Shown one piece after another: positions 52,106 through 60,585 of a stretch of DNA of 64,000 bases. Within the stretch, counting starts at the first letter, position 1. Each line of letters starts with the position of its first letter. The notes beneath the pieces were generated by a model. It did no database searches and was not told the origin of the DNA. It was given only the letters and a program-made list of their open reading frames with translations. Made by a program: the position numbers and the translations under genes. The DNA comes from Actinomadura cremea (GTDB lineage Bacteria > Actinomycetota > Actinomycetes > Streptosporangiales > Streptosporangiaceae), in contig NZ_BMRF01000001.1 of assembly GCF_014648495.1 (NCBI RefSeq), positions 124,001 to 188,000 of the forward strand, written 5' to 3'.

Positions 52106-52981
52106 ATGGCGCACACGAACACACTGGGCGGGCCCGTCCAGCGGACCGGGACGACCACCGGCCGGCTCCGGCTGCGCGCGTTCCGCGTCCCGGTCCTGGT
52201 GCTCGCGCTGCTCGGAGCGATCGCGGTGATCTCCGGGATCAACCGGCTCGTCGCGCCCGTCGCGCTCCTCGCGCTGCCCGTGGGGATCGGCCTCGCCGTC
52301 GCCGCCGTCACCGGGTACGACCGGCTCTCCAGAGCCGTCGAGCTGCGAACGAGCGTCCCCGAGCTCGACCCGGCGGGCAGATGGTCCCTGATGGGACGCG
52401 GGGCGCTGCTGGGGGTCGGCGCGTTCGCCACGGTGCTGCTGGTCATCGCCGTGTTCGGCGGCTGGAAGGACCTGTCCTGGGGGTCCTTCGGCGGGTTCGC
52501 GGCCGCCGCCGGGATGATGGCGAGCGTCGCGGCGGTCGAGGAGGTGCTGTTCCGCGGGGTCGTGTTCCGCATCCTGGAGGAACGCGCCGGCACCGTGGCC
52601 GCCCTGGTGGCGTCCTCGGTCCTGTTCGGCGCGACGCACCTGGTCAACGCCAACGCCACGCTGTGGGGCACGCTCGCGATCGCGCTGACGGGCGGGACCA
52701 TGCTGGCCGCCGCCTACGTCGCCACCCGCTCCCTGTGGCTGCCGATCGGCCTCCACTTCGCCTGGAACTTCAGCCTGGCCGGCGTCTTCGGCGTCGCGGT
52801 CAGCGGCTCGGACGCCCCGGCCGACGGGCTGCTGGAGACGACGCTGTCGGGCCCGTCGCTGCTGACCGGCGGCGCGTTCGGACCCGAGGCGAGCCTGCTG
52901 GCGCTGCTCGTGTGCCTGCCGCCGACCGTCCTGTTCCTGCGGCACGCCGCCCGCACCGGCCAGATCCGCCGCCGCCGGTGA
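52106..52981 (+). CDS. CPBP intramembrane metalloprotease (Abi/CAAX type)
   Basis: A 291-residue membrane protein; ATG 52106, while the upstream in-frame start at 52055 lacks support. It has eight hydrophobic segments. The catalytic motifs are EEVLFRG (residues 150-156, in SVAAVEEVLFRGVVFRILEE), SSVLFGATHLVNANATLWGT with the His, and LPIGLHFAWNF near residue 218. These metalloproteases cut inside membranes; bacterial members take part in bacteriocin immunity, CAAX-like processing or unknown roles. It converges on the response regulator, with a strong hairpin between them. No partner peptide gene was seen. Confidence 0.9.
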   Translation: MAHTNTLGGPVQRTGTTTGRLRLRAFRVPVLVLALLGAIAVISGINRLVAPVALLALPVGIGLAVAAVTGYDRLSRAVELRTSVPELDPAGRWSLMGRGALLGVGAFATVLLVIAVFGGWKDLSWGSFGGFAAAAGMMASVAAVEEVLFRGVVFRILEERAGTVAALVASSVLFGATHLVNANATLWGTLAIALTGGTMLAAAYVATRSLWLPIGLHFAWNFSLAGVFGVAVSGSDAPADGLLETTLSGPSLLTGGAFGPEASLLALLVCLPPTVLFLRHAARTGQIRRRR

Positions 52982-52995
52982 TCCCGGCACCGTCC

Positions 52996-53030
52996 GAGAA
53001 CGTCCAGGTCCCCGCGACCTGGACGTTCTC
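52996..53030. terminator. Bidirectional hairpin terminator
   Basis: Arm GAGAACGTCCAGGTC at 52996-53010 pairs perfectly with 53016-53030 around CCCGC. It lies 14 bases after the CPBP stop and 24 bases from the end of the convergent response-regulator gene. Confidence 0.85.
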
Positions 53031-53054
53031 GTTCGGTGCTCCCCGCGGTGCCGG

Positions 53055-53732
53055 TCAGTCCTCCGCGTCGCGGACCAGGAGCGCGATCTGCACCCGGTTC
53101 TCGGCCTCCAGCTTGGCGAACAGGTTGCCGGTGTGCGCCTTGACCGTCGCGACGCTGATGTGCAGCCGCTCGGCGATCTCCGGGTTGCCGAGCCCGTCCG
53201 CGATGGCCCTGGCGGTGGCGAGTTCCCGTTCGGTCAGCGTGGACAGCTGCCGCCGCGCGTCCTCGCGGGCCGAGGCGCGGGCGGCGGACGAGTGCGGCCC
53301 CGTGGCCGCGGCGATCACCCGGGCCGTGGCCGCCGGAGACAGCACGGGGTTCCCCTCCGCGACCGTCCGCACCGCGTCGATGATCAGCGGCGGCCGGGTG
53401 TCCTTGAGGACGAACCCGAGTGCCCCGGCGCGCAGCGCGCCGAGCACCAGATCGTCGGAGTCGAACGTGGTCAGCATGAGCACCCGCGGCGGCGCCGGCC
53501 GGGCGAGGAGCTCCCGGGTGGCGCTGAGCCCGTCCCGGCGAGGCATGCGCACGTCCATCAGGACGACGTCCGGCCGCCGCTCGTCCACCACGGCGAGCGC
53601 GGCGTCCCCGTCGGCCGCCTCCGCGACGACGGTCAGGTCCGGTTCGCCGTCGATGATGAGACGCAGCGCCATCCGCACCAGCCGGTCGTCGTCGACGATG
53701 ACGACCCGCACCGGCTCCCCCTCGGTGTCCAC
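53055..53732 (-). CDS. NarL/FixJ-type response regulator
   Basis: A 225-residue protein, GTG 53732 directly after the kinase stop codon. The receiver domain has the acidic pocket VVIVDDDRLVRMALRLIIDG, phospho-Asp in PDVVLMDVRMPRRDG, Thr in VLMLTTFDSDDLV and Lys in GFVLKDTRPP. The C-terminal LuxR-type HTH is STLTERELATARAIADGLGN with PEIAERLHISVATVKAHTGN. It is the partner of the kinase in the adjacent gene. Its target is probably the divergent pair of small membrane protein genes beginning at 55112, as with many membrane-stress two-component systems. Confidence 0.93.
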   Translation of the reverse strand: MDTEGEPVRVVIVDDDRLVRMALRLIIDGEPDLTVVAEAADGDAALAVVDERRPDVVLMDVRMPRRDGLSATRELLARPAPPRVLMLTTFDSDDLVLGALRAGALGFVLKDTRPPLIIDAVRTVAEGNPVLSPAATARVIAAATGPHSSAARASAREDARRQLSTLTERELATARAIADGLGNPEIAERLHISVATVKAHTGNLFAKLEAENRVQIALLVRDAED

Positions 53733-54920
53733 TCATTCCCCCTTCTCATGGCCGTGCTTCGGCCAGGGCAGTCGCGCGGTGAGGACGTATCCGTCGTCGG
53801 CGGTCGGGTGGTGGTCGAGTTCTCCGCCGGCGAGTGCGACGCGTTCCGCGAGGCCGAGCAGTCCGAACCCCGACGTCGGCGGTTGCGCGGTCGTCCTGGC
53901 TCCTGGGGAGTTGCGGACGCGAACGCTCAGTTCGGCGCCCACCGCTCCTTCGAGAACGATTTCCACATGTGAGCCAGGGGCGTGTTTGGCGGCGTTGGTC
54001 AGCCCTTCTTGGACGATCCGGTAGCAGGTCCGTCCGGCGACCTCGGGCGGCTTTCCCGTCACGGTCGTGGTGAGCGTGACGTCCAGTCCGGACGTGCGGG
54101 CGTCGGCCGCCAGTTCGGGTATCCGGTCGAGCGAGGGTTGCGGTGGTTCCGGACGCCCCGGGTCGGCTCGGAGCACGCCGAGAACGTCCCGTAGTTCTTC
54201 CAACGCTTGCTGGGAACCGTCGGCGATACCGCGAATCAGCACGCGGTTCTCCTCGACGGGCAGATCACTGCGATGGTCCAGCACTCCGGCCTGCATGGCG
54301 ACCAGGGAGATCCGGTGTGCGAGCACGTCGTGCATTTCCCGGGCGATCCGGTTGCGTTCCAGGGCCCGTGCCTGCGCCGCCCGTGCGGTCTGCTCGCGTT
54401 CCGCGCTCTCCGCCCGGTCTCGCAGGGACCGCAGTTCGACCCGCCGCGAGCCGACGGCCATGCCGATGGCCACCGCGATGCCCGCGGTCAGCGTCGGCAA
54501 CGCGAGTTCGAGCCACATCGAGCCGGGCGGATTCTCGATCGGGTAGAAGCCGCCGGTGAACTGCGACGCGGTCACGTAGGCCGACCCGACGACGACGATC
54601 TCCACCGGACGGCGACGCGTGGAGATCGAGCACAGCGCCAGCAGCGCGGCGCCGGTGGCGAGCGCCGACGCGGTCGAGGCGATCACGACCGTCATGGCGA
54701 CGGCGAGCGGGAACCGCCGCCGCCACAGCAGCGCGACCAGGCAGCCGAAGGCCACCGGCGGATCACCGGTGACGAACCAGGAGGACGTCCCGGTCGCCTC
54801 CCCCTGCCGCTCCAGCAGCACACCGACGGTGAGCCAGACCGGGACGCCCAGCGCCGCGGCCGCCGCGAGCCGCCATGCCTGCCGCCACCCTCCGAGCCGC
54901 GGCGCGTCGTCGGTGTTCAC
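53733..54920 (-). CDS. Sensor histidine kinase (HisKA_3, NarL-partner type)
   Basis: A 395-residue membrane kinase; GTG 54920 is preferred, with an ATG at 54974 as alternative. It has about five to six membrane helices in residues 15-165 (AAAAALGVPVWLTVGVLLER, AVAMTVVIASTASALATGAA). Next come a coiled-coil (EREQTARAAQARALERNRIA), the phospho-His motif REMHDVLAHRISLVAMQAGV, and HATPase_c boxes GRTCYRIVQEGLTNAAKHAP and SGFGLLGLAERVALAGGELD. It has no large sensing domain outside, so it likely senses changes in the membrane itself, as LiaS-like kinases do. Confidence 0.92.
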   Translation of the reverse strand: MNTDDAPRLGGWRQAWRLAAAAALGVPVWLTVGVLLERQGEATGTSSWFVTGDPPVAFGCLVALLWRRRFPLAVAMTVVIASTASALATGAALLALCSISTRRRPVEIVVVGSAYVTASQFTGGFYPIENPPGSMWLELALPTLTAGIAVAIGMAVGSRRVELRSLRDRAESAEREQTARAAQARALERNRIAREMHDVLAHRISLVAMQAGVLDHRSDLPVEENRVLIRGIADGSQQALEELRDVLGVLRADPGRPEPPQPSLDRIPELAADARTSGLDVTLTTTVTGKPPEVAGRTCYRIVQEGLTNAAKHAPGSHVEIVLEGAVGAELSVRVRNSPGARTTAQPPTSGFGLLGLAERVALAGGELDHHPTADDGYVLTARLPWPKHGHEKGE

Positions 54921-55111
54921 CTGGCCATTATCGCGAGCCCGTGCGTCCGGCGCGGCGGACCTGAGGCCCGTCATGCCCTCGACCAGGGTCGTAGTACCGC
55001 TTCGACTTCGGTCGAAGGCTGCTCGAGCCGCCGGGCCGATGTGCCGGCGGCACCGGACGACGCAGACTCGTTCACGTGCCGAAACAACCGGACACGAAAC
55101 GGGGAAACGCG

Positions 55112-55372
55112 ATGAGCAAGGGCGGCTGTGCGGCCCTGGAGGCGGGCGGGATGGTGATCGCCGCCCTGTCGGCCCAAGCGATGATCCGCGGTCTGTTCAG
55201 CCAGGACTCCGAGCCGCTCGGGGGCGTCCTCAACGGGGTTCCCGGCGGCCTCGCCGGCCGGTTGACGCTCCTCGGACTCATCGCACTCGCCGGAACGGCC
55301 TCCGGCGGCTGGGCGCACATCCGTCAGGAACCGGCACGGCAACACCAGAAGAATGCGGAGGAGCAGTCATGA
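55112..55372 (+). CDS. Small membrane protein, paralogue of the next gene
   Basis: An 86-residue protein; ATG 55112 with GGGGAA upstream. It has two hydrophobic helices: GCAALEAGGMVIAALSAQAM (residues 5-24) and LAGRLTLLGLIALAGTASGG (residues 48-67), with the polar linker IRGLFSQDSEPLGGVLNGVP between. It aligns along its whole length with the next protein: QAxxRGLF, D, PGG, GR, then a hydrophobic stretch. The genes overlap by ATGA. The promoter region (54921-55111) is shared with the divergent sensor kinase, so two-component control is likely. Function unknown. Confidence 0.75.
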   Translation: MSKGGCAALEAGGMVIAALSAQAMIRGLFSQDSEPLGGVLNGVPGGLAGRLTLLGLIALAGTASGGWAHIRQEPARQHQKNAEEQS

Positions 55373-55632
55373 GAAAGGGTGCGTGGTCCGTCATCCACGG
55401 TCTGGGACTGATCGTCATGGCGCTCTTCGGCCAAGCGGTGTGGCGCGGCCTGTTCGACCACGACATGCCGTTGCTGTGGGGCGCTTTCGACTGGGCGCCG
55501 GGCGGCCGGGACGGCCGGATGGTCGTGATCGGCGCGATCTCCGTCGCCGGCCTGCTGATCGCCCTCGTGGCGCATTTCGGTGCGGCACGCGCGGCCCGCA
55601 GCCGAGAGAAGGCCCTTCCGACGCGGCACTGA
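55369..55632 (+). CDS. Small membrane protein, second tandem paralogue
   Basis: An 87-residue protein, ATG 55369 overlapping the previous stop. Helices: SVIHGLGLIVMALFGQAVWR and GRMVVIGAISVAGLLIALVA, with the linker GLFDHDMPLLWGAFDWAPGG between them. It begins MRKG versus MSKG in its neighbour and ends in a basic tail (RSREKALPTRH). A tandem duplication followed by divergence explains the pair, and they may form a hetero-oligomer. No known family comes to mind with certainty. Confidence 0.75.
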   Translation: MRKGAWSVIHGLGLIVMALFGQAVWRGLFDHDMPLLWGAFDWAPGGRDGRMVVIGAISVAGLLIALVAHFGAARAARSREKALPTRH

Positions 55633-55728
55633 TCGCGCTCCACGGGCCGATTTGCCAGAACCGCACGATTTCGTGCCGGATCGTGGCGCATATGGCAAGA
55701 CTGGGCGCATACCGACAGAGGAGGCTTG

Positions 55729-56355
55729 ATGAGCAGCACCGATGCGGTCGCGTTCTGGGACGGCCTCTACGCGGCCCGGCCGGCGGCCGACGGCCCGCGG
55801 CCGAACGCGCGCCTCACCGAGACGGTCACCAGCCTGCCGCCCGGCGACGCGCTGGACCTCGGATGCGGCGCCGGCGGCGACGCGCTGTGGCTGGCCCGCC
55901 GGGGGTGGCGCGTCACCGCCGCCGACATCTCGGCCGTGGCGGTCGAGCGGCTCGCCGCCCTCGCCCGGTCGCACGGCCTGGACGACCGCGTCGTCCCCGT
56001 GCGGCACGACCTGCACGCGTCCTTCCCGCAGGGCGAGTTCGACCTCGTCTGCGCCCACTACCTGCACACCCCCTTCGACCTGGACAGGGCGACCGTCCTG
56101 CGCTCCGCCGCGCACGCGTTGCGCCCGGACGGGCGGCTGCTGGTGGTCGACCACGGCTCGACCGCGCCGTGGTCGTGGAACCAGGACGCCGACGCCCGGT
56201 ACCCGAGCCCGCACGAGGTCGCCGCCGGCATCGGCCTGGACCCGTCCGCGTGGACCGTCGAGCGGGCCGACGCACCCCGCCGGATCGCGACCGGACCCGG
56301 CGGCCGGACGGCCGAGGTCGTCGATCACGTCCTGCTCGTCCGCCGCACCGCCTGA
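55729..56355 (+). CDS. Class I SAM-dependent methyltransferase
   Basis: A 208-residue protein; ATG 55729 with AGAGGAGG about 6 bases upstream. Motif I is ALDLGCGAGGDALWLARRGW (DLGCGAGGD), with acidic motif VTAADISAVAVERLAALARS and motif GEFDLVCAHYLHTPFDLDRA. It resembles the tellurite/thiopurine-type methyltransferases of Actinobacteria. It is monomeric and soluble. It precedes a DinB-like gene by 41 bases and may be co-transcribed. The substrate is unknown. Confidence 0.92.
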   Translation: MSSTDAVAFWDGLYAARPAADGPRPNARLTETVTSLPPGDALDLGCGAGGDALWLARRGWRVTAADISAVAVERLAALARSHGLDDRVVPVRHDLHASFPQGEFDLVCAHYLHTPFDLDRATVLRSAAHALRPDGRLLVVDHGSTAPWSWNQDADARYPSPHEVAAGIGLDPSAWTVERADAPRRIATGPGGRTAEVVDHVLLVRRTA

Positions 56356-56396
56356 CCCGGCGGCGGCCGCCGCCCCGACGAAGGAAGGGGACCACC

Positions 56397-56897
56397 GTGC
56401 CCACCACCACGCGCCGCGACCGCCGCGGCGACACCCCGCCGCCCCGGACCGGCGGCGGCGAGGCCGAGACCCTGCGCGGATTCCTCGACTATCTCCGGAC
56501 GTCGATCGCCGCGAAGGTCGACGGCGCACCCGAACCGCGGGCGCGAACGGCCGCGGTGCCGTCGGGCACGAACCTGCTCGGCCTGCTCAACCACCTGACC
56601 TTCGTCGAACGCTCGATGTTCCTCGGGGACGACGTCGCCGACTGGCAGGCGACGTTCCAGGCGGCGCCGGAGGACGGCGCGGCCACCATCGTCGCCCGCT
56701 ACCGGGAGGCGGTCGAGCGCGCGAACGAGGTGCTCGACGGGTGCGCCGACCTGGGCGCACCGGTGCCCCGGCCGCGGCCCGGACGTCCCGCTCCCAGCGT
56801 CCGCTGGGCGCTCACCCACATGATCGAGGAGACCGGACGGCACGCGGGCCACGCCGACATCCTCCGCGAACTGATCGACGGCGAGACCGGGCGCTGA
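56397..56897 (+). CDS. DinB-family / DUF664 protein
   Basis: A 166-residue protein, GTG 56397 with GGAAGGGGA upstream. A basic start (TTTRRDRRGDTPPPRTGGGE) leads to a four-helix bundle with the DUF664 signature: LRGFLDYLRTSIAAKVDGAP, GTNLLGLLNHLTFVERSMFL, RYREAVERANEVLDGCADLG and LTHMIEETGRHAGHADILRE. Three histidines (in NHLTFVER, THMIEETGRH and the following AGHAD) form the usual metal site. Members act as thiol-dependent enzymes or are unassigned. The neighbour at 267-836 is a distant relative. Confidence 0.9.
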   Translation: MPTTTRRDRRGDTPPPRTGGGEAETLRGFLDYLRTSIAAKVDGAPEPRARTAAVPSGTNLLGLLNHLTFVERSMFLGDDVADWQATFQAAPEDGAATIVARYREAVERANEVLDGCADLGAPVPRPRPGRPAPSVRWALTHMIEETGRHAGHADILRELIDGETGR

Positions 56898-56918
56898 CAC
56901 TCCGGCCGCTCCCCGTCC

Positions 56919-57581
56919 TCACAACGTGGGAGCCTCGCTCTCGAAAGGGAGTCTCGCCTGCTCGTCCCAGTGGTCCGAGTAGACGACCTCCTCGACGGGA
57001 CGGCGGCGGACCGGACCGTGACCGCCCCGAGGACGCCCCACGACGATGTGTCCGGCGAGCATCCAGTCGTCGGGCACCCCGACGGCCTCGCGCAGAAGCG
57101 GCTCGCCGCCGTACGAGGCCCAGCTGGTCAGGCACGCCCCCAGCCCCTGGGCACGCGCCGCCAGCAGGAAGTTCTGCATCGCCGGAAAGATCGACCCGCC
57201 GAGCAGCAGCTCCGACGCCGTGGGGAAGCGCTTCTGGGTGAACAGCACGGACGTGAACTCGCCCGCGCGATCGTGCAGCTCGTACGTCGCGCGGTCGGCT
57301 CGCGCGCGACGGCTGTCGTCGTGATCGTCCGGACGCGACATCCCGTAGACCGGTTCGATCACCCGGAGCGCCTGTTCCGCGGCCTTCGCGACGACGGCCC
57401 GCGACTCCGGCGACCGGAGCACGATGAACCGCCACTCCTGCGCGTTCGCGCCGGACGGCGCCCATGTCGCGGCCCGCAGGCAGCGGCCCAGCGTCGCGTC
57501 GTCGACCGGCTCGTCGGTGAACCGGCGGATCGTCCGCGCCGTCGACATCACCGTCCACACGTCGGTGGCTGGTCCCGTCAT
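56919..57581 (-). CDS. Nitroreductase family protein
   Basis: A 220-residue FMN protein; ATG 57581 is chosen since GGGAG lies 5 bases upstream (an in-frame GTG two codons earlier is too close). Motifs: TARTIRRFTDEPVDDATLGR, AATWAPSGANAQEWRFIVLR, MQNFLLAARAQGLGACLTSW and GHIVVGRPRGGHGPVRRRPV. It would reduce nitro compounds, quinones or flavins with NAD(P)H as a homodimer. An AT-rich palindrome-like site, GTAAGTTTGATTTAC, lies about 55 bases upstream of the start. The TetR remnant beyond it may have been its repressor. Confidence 0.92.
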   Translation of the reverse strand: MTGPATDVWTVMSTARTIRRFTDEPVDDATLGRCLRAATWAPSGANAQEWRFIVLRSPESRAVVAKAAEQALRVIEPVYGMSRPDDHDDSRRARADRATYELHDRAGEFTSVLFTQKRFPTASELLLGGSIFPAMQNFLLAARAQGLGACLTSWASYGGEPLLREAVGVPDDWMLAGHIVVGRPRGGHGPVRRRPVEEVVYSDHWDEQARLPFESEAPTL

Positions 57582-57589
57582 GTCCACTC

Positions 57590-57900
57590 CCGCTCGTCCG
57601 TCCTCCGCCGTCCCCCCGGCGCGTAAATCAAACTTACAATATGCGGAAACGCCACTTCCGGTGCCCGGCCGGCGAGTGATCGACTCAGGACCGCTGCGCG
57701 CCCGCGATGACCAGGAAGGTCACCGCGCTCTACCGCCCGCACGAAGATCTCCCGCGACAGGCGGAAGCGGGCGGGCCAGATCTTGTCCAGGGCCTGGCGC
57801 AACCCGTCGTTTTCGGCCGTCCGGGGGCCGCTCTCCCTGATCAGTGCGGTGATCCACGGGCTGTCGAAGCCGCGGCGGACCTCGCGCAGGAAGGAGAGCA
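57590..57900 (-). pseudogene. TetR-family regulator C-terminal remnant
   Basis: The minus strand reads LSFLREVRRGFDSPWITALI, RESGPRTAENDGLRQALDKI and LSREIFVRAVERGDLPG, typical of the ligand-binding half of TetR repressors. There is no HTH upstream, and a stop or off-family sequence follows near 57730. It lies next to the nitroreductase gene it might once have controlled. The region upstream (57901-58006) of the same frame is antisense to a small plus-strand ORF. Confidence 0.6.
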
Positions 57901-58052
57901 TGGTCTCGTTCGACCTCACCGACGACGAGGACCCGGCCGTCGGCGACGAGATCGCCAAGCTGCACGCCGACCGGTTCGCCGGAGATGAAGCCCTCACCGA
58001 CCTCATCGACGGTCTCGGCTCCTACAAGGGCAGCGGCGCCGACTCCGCCTGA
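57900..58052 (+). CDS. Small acidic hypothetical protein (50 aa)
   Basis: ATG 57900 has an excellent ribosome binding site (AAGGAG 4 bases upstream). The product begins MVSFDLTDDEDPAVGDEIAK and ends LIDGLGSYKGSGADSA, is acidic, and lacks cysteines. It does not match any peptide family I know. It may be a true small protein, or a chance frame opened when the adjacent TetR gene decayed. The reading frame continues upstream through remnant sequence, which lowers confidence. Confidence 0.35.
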   Translation: MVSFDLTDDEDPAVGDEIAKLHADRFAGDEALTDLIDGLGSYKGSGADSA

Positions 58053-58310
58053 CACGAACCGGCGTCGCCCCACCGCCAGGGAACAGGGCATCACCACGCG
58101 AGCGCTCACCGACCCCGAAGCAGCGCCCCCGACCGCCGCGTGTCGGCCGTCGGTCGGGCCGGTCCTGCTGCTCGGGGGCCGCGCCGATGATGTGGACGTC
58201 CGACGGGACGCCGCCTGCGGCCGCTAGCATTCCGGCCAGCTCTCCTATGCCTGTGACCTGCTGGAACACTGGTCGCGGACGCGCCGACCGTCGATTGAGT
58301 ACGTGAGACC
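58053..58310. other. 258-bp gap upstream of nhaA
   Basis: No convincing gene. The last 60 bases before ATG 58311 (ending TTGAGTACGTGAGACC) carry a weak -10-like stretch but no strong ribosome binding site. Confidence 0.35.
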
Positions 58311-60191
58311 ATGGCCCTCGAACCCGCCGGCTACACGGGGCAGACGCGGTGCGGCGGCGGCTCGCGCACCCCGCTGCGGGACTTCCTGCGCACCGAGACC
58401 GGAAGCGCCGCCGTCCTGGTGGCGGCGGCGCTCGCCGCGCTCGCGTGGGCGAACGCGGCGCCTTCGGCGTACGAGTCGTTCTGGGCCACCCCCCTGTCCT
58501 TCGGCCTCGGCTCGTACGGGATCTCGCTCGACCTGCACGAGTGGGTCAACAGCGGACTCATGACGCTGTTCTTCTTCGTCGTCGGGTTGGAGGCCCGCCG
58601 CGAGTTCGACATCGGCGAACTGCGCGAGCGCAGGCGGCTGCTCCTGCCGCTCGCCGCGGGGCTCAGCAGCATGGCCGTGCCGATCGCCCTCTACCTCGCG
58701 ATCAACGCCGGCCACGGCACGGAGCAGGGCTGGGGCGTGGCGATGTCCACCGACACCGCGTTCGCGCTCGGCCTGCTGGCCGTCGTCGGCCGCCGCATGC
58801 CGCCGGGCCTGCGGGTCTTCATCCTGACGTTGAGCGTCGTCGACGACTTCCTGGCCCTCGGCGTCATCGCCGTCGCCTACAGCGATCGCATCACCGCGTC
58901 CGCGCTGCTCGTCGCCGTCGCCGCCTTCGCCGTCATCCTGCTCGTCCGGCGTCTCGGCGTGCACGCGGGCGCCGTCTACGCGCTGCTGGGCGTCGTCATG
59001 TGGGCCGCCCTGCTCGAATCGGGGGTCGACCCGATCGTGACCGGTCTGGCCATGGGGCTGCTCACCTACGCCTACCCGGCCACCCGCGCCGACCTGGAAC
59101 AGGCCAGCGGCCTGTTCCGGCTGTTCCGCGAGCAGCCCACCCCCGAGCTCGGACGGGACGTGCGCGCCGGCATCGCGTCGGCGATCTCCCCGAACGAGCG
59201 CCTGCAGCGCATGTACCACCCCTGGACGAGCTACCTGGTGGTCCCGGTGTTCGCACTGGCCAACGCCGGGATCGACCTCAGCGGCGGACAACTGGCGCAG
59301 GCGTTCACCTCACCCGTCACCCTCGGCATCCTCATCGGCTACGTCGTCGGGAAGCCGCTCGGCGTCGTCGCGGCGGCCGCGCTGACCATCGCCGCCTCCC
59401 GGGGACGCGTCCGGCTCCCGATCGGCTGGGGAGCCCTGGCCGCCGGGGGCACGCTGTCCGCCGCCGGTTTCACCGTCTCCCTGCTCATCGCGTCGCACGC
59501 CTTCGACGGCGCGCGGCTCGACGACGCCAAGATCGGCGTCCTCAGCACCCTGGTGCTGTCGTTCCTGGCGTCCCGCCTCGTCACCGCGGTGATCGCCGTG
59601 CTGCCGCCCCGGCTGCGCCTTCGGGCGCTGCTCGGGAAGGCGGAGGCGATCGTCGACCTGGCCACGCCCGTCGACCCCGACGGCGACCATGTGCGGGGGC
59701 CGAGGGAGGCCCCGGTGACCATCGTCGAATACGGCGACTACGAGTGCCCCTACTGCGGGCGGGCCGAGCCGGTCGTCCGCGAACTCCTCGCCGACTTCGG
59801 GGACGTCCGCTACGTGTGGCGCCACCTGCCGCTGCCCGACGTGCACATCCACGCCCGGCTCGCCGCCGAGGCCGCGGAGGCGGCCGCGCGCCAGGGCCGC
59901 TTCTGGGACATGCACGACCTGCTGCTCAGCCGTCAGGACGCCCTGCGGTTCGAGGACCTGCGCGCGTACGCGGCCGAGATCGGGCTGGACGGCCCGCGTT
60001 TCGAACGGGACATGCTGGCCCACGCCGGTGCCCCGCGCGTCGCCGCGGACGTCGAATCGGCCGACCTCAGCACCGTGGCCGGCACGCCCACCTTCTTCAT
60101 CAACGGACGCAGGCACCACGGCGCCTACGACATCGCGAGCCTGTCCGCCGCGGTACGCGCCGCCCGCGAGCGCGCCGCCCTCACCGACTAG
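58311..60191 (+). CDS. nhaA: Na+/H+ antiporter NhaA fused to a DsbA-like thioredoxin domain
   Basis: A 626-residue fusion, ATG 58311. Residues 20-430 are NhaA with about 12 helices: [39 protein letters not shown] with the Asp of helix [22 protein letters not shown] with the paired Asp of helix V, and [20 protein letters not shown]. Residues 455-626 are a DsbA-like domain with active site [20 protein letters not shown] and cis-Pro loop [19 protein letters not shown]. NhaA expels sodium using protons. The thioredoxin part, outside or inside, may keep a redox link. Such fusions are known in Actinobacteria. Confidence 0.93.
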   Translation: MALEPAGYTGQTRCGGGSRTPLRDFLRTETGSAAVLVAAALAALAWANAAPSAYESFWATPLSFGLGSYGISLDLHEWVNSGLMTLFFFVVGLEARREFDIGELRERRRLLLPLAAGLSSMAVPIALYLAINAGHGTEQGWGVAMSTDTAFALGLLAVVGRRMPPGLRVFILTLSVVDDFLALGVIAVAYSDRITASALLVAVAAFAVILLVRRLGVHAGAVYALLGVVMWAALLESGVDPIVTGLAMGLLTYAYPATRADLEQASGLFRLFREQPTPELGRDVRAGIASAISPNERLQRMYHPWTSYLVVPVFALANAGIDLSGGQLAQAFTSPVTLGILIGYVVGKPLGVVAAAALTIAASRGRVRLPIGWGALAAGGTLSAAGFTVSLLIASHAFDGARLDDAKIGVLSTLVLSFLASRLVTAVIAVLPPRLRLRALLGKAEAIVDLATPVDPDGDHVRGPREAPVTIVEYGDYECPYCGRAEPVVRELLADFGDVRYVWRHLPLPDVHIHARLAAEAAEAAARQGRFWDMHDLLLSRQDALRFEDLRAYAAEIGLDGPRFERDMLAHAGAPRVAADVESADLSTVAGTPTFFINGRRHHGAYDIASLSAAVRAARERAALTD

Positions 60192-60205
60192 CGGCGGGCC
60201 GTCCG

Positions 60206-60244
60206 CGGCGGGTGGTCGGCGGCGGTACCGCGGACCACCCGCCG
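60206..60244. terminator. Hairpin between convergent genes
   Basis: Arm CGGCGGGTGGTC at 60206-60217 pairs with GACCACCCGCCG at 60233-60244, with 15 bases between. It lies between the nhaA stop and the end of the minus-strand secreted protein gene, so it likely terminates both. Confidence 0.65.
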
Positions 60245-60249
60245 AGGGG

Positions 60250-60585
60250 CTAGCTGTGCTCGTAGCTCTGGATCGTGTAGTTGTTCACGTGGGCCCCCGG
60301 CGGCAGGTACCTGCCCGGCCCCTTGCAGTTGTGCGAGGGGTAGACGATCTGGCCCTGGTTCGAGCCGTTGGTCGCGGACTTGAAGACGGCGGGTGCCATC
60401 GGCCGGCAGGCGCCCGCGGGCGAGTAGGCGGTGCAGGCGGTGCGGTCGCCGTTCCGGCAGAGGTGCATGTAGCCCGCCACCCCTGCCTGGTCGGCGCTCG
60501 CACCCGCCGCGGGGGCGAGGCTCAGGCCGGTCGCCGCCGCCAGCACGAGGCCGGCCGTCCGGACCTTGCTGATCGAACGTGGCAT
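60250..60585 (-). CDS. Small secreted cysteine-containing protein, possibly I36-like
   Basis: A 111-residue protein, ATG 60585 with GGGAGGA 4 bases upstream. Residues 1-32 are a signal peptide (VRTAGLVLAAATGLSLAPAA, cleavage near GASA-DQ). The mature part of about 79 residues has four cysteines (LCRNGDR, ACTAY, ACRPM, NCKGP), enough for two disulfides. The end PSHNCKGPGRYLPPGAHVNN loosely echoes NSNYGGTYQDFKAGAKGNLN in the two I36-like proteins downstream, hinting at the same crystallin-like fold. It faces the cell-wall hydrolase genes from 489 bases away. Confidence 0.7.
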   Translation of the reverse strand: MPRSISKVRTAGLVLAAATGLSLAPAAGASADQAGVAGYMHLCRNGDRTACTAYSPAGACRPMAPAVFKSATNGSNQGQIVYPSHNCKGPGRYLPPGAHVNNYTIQSYEHS

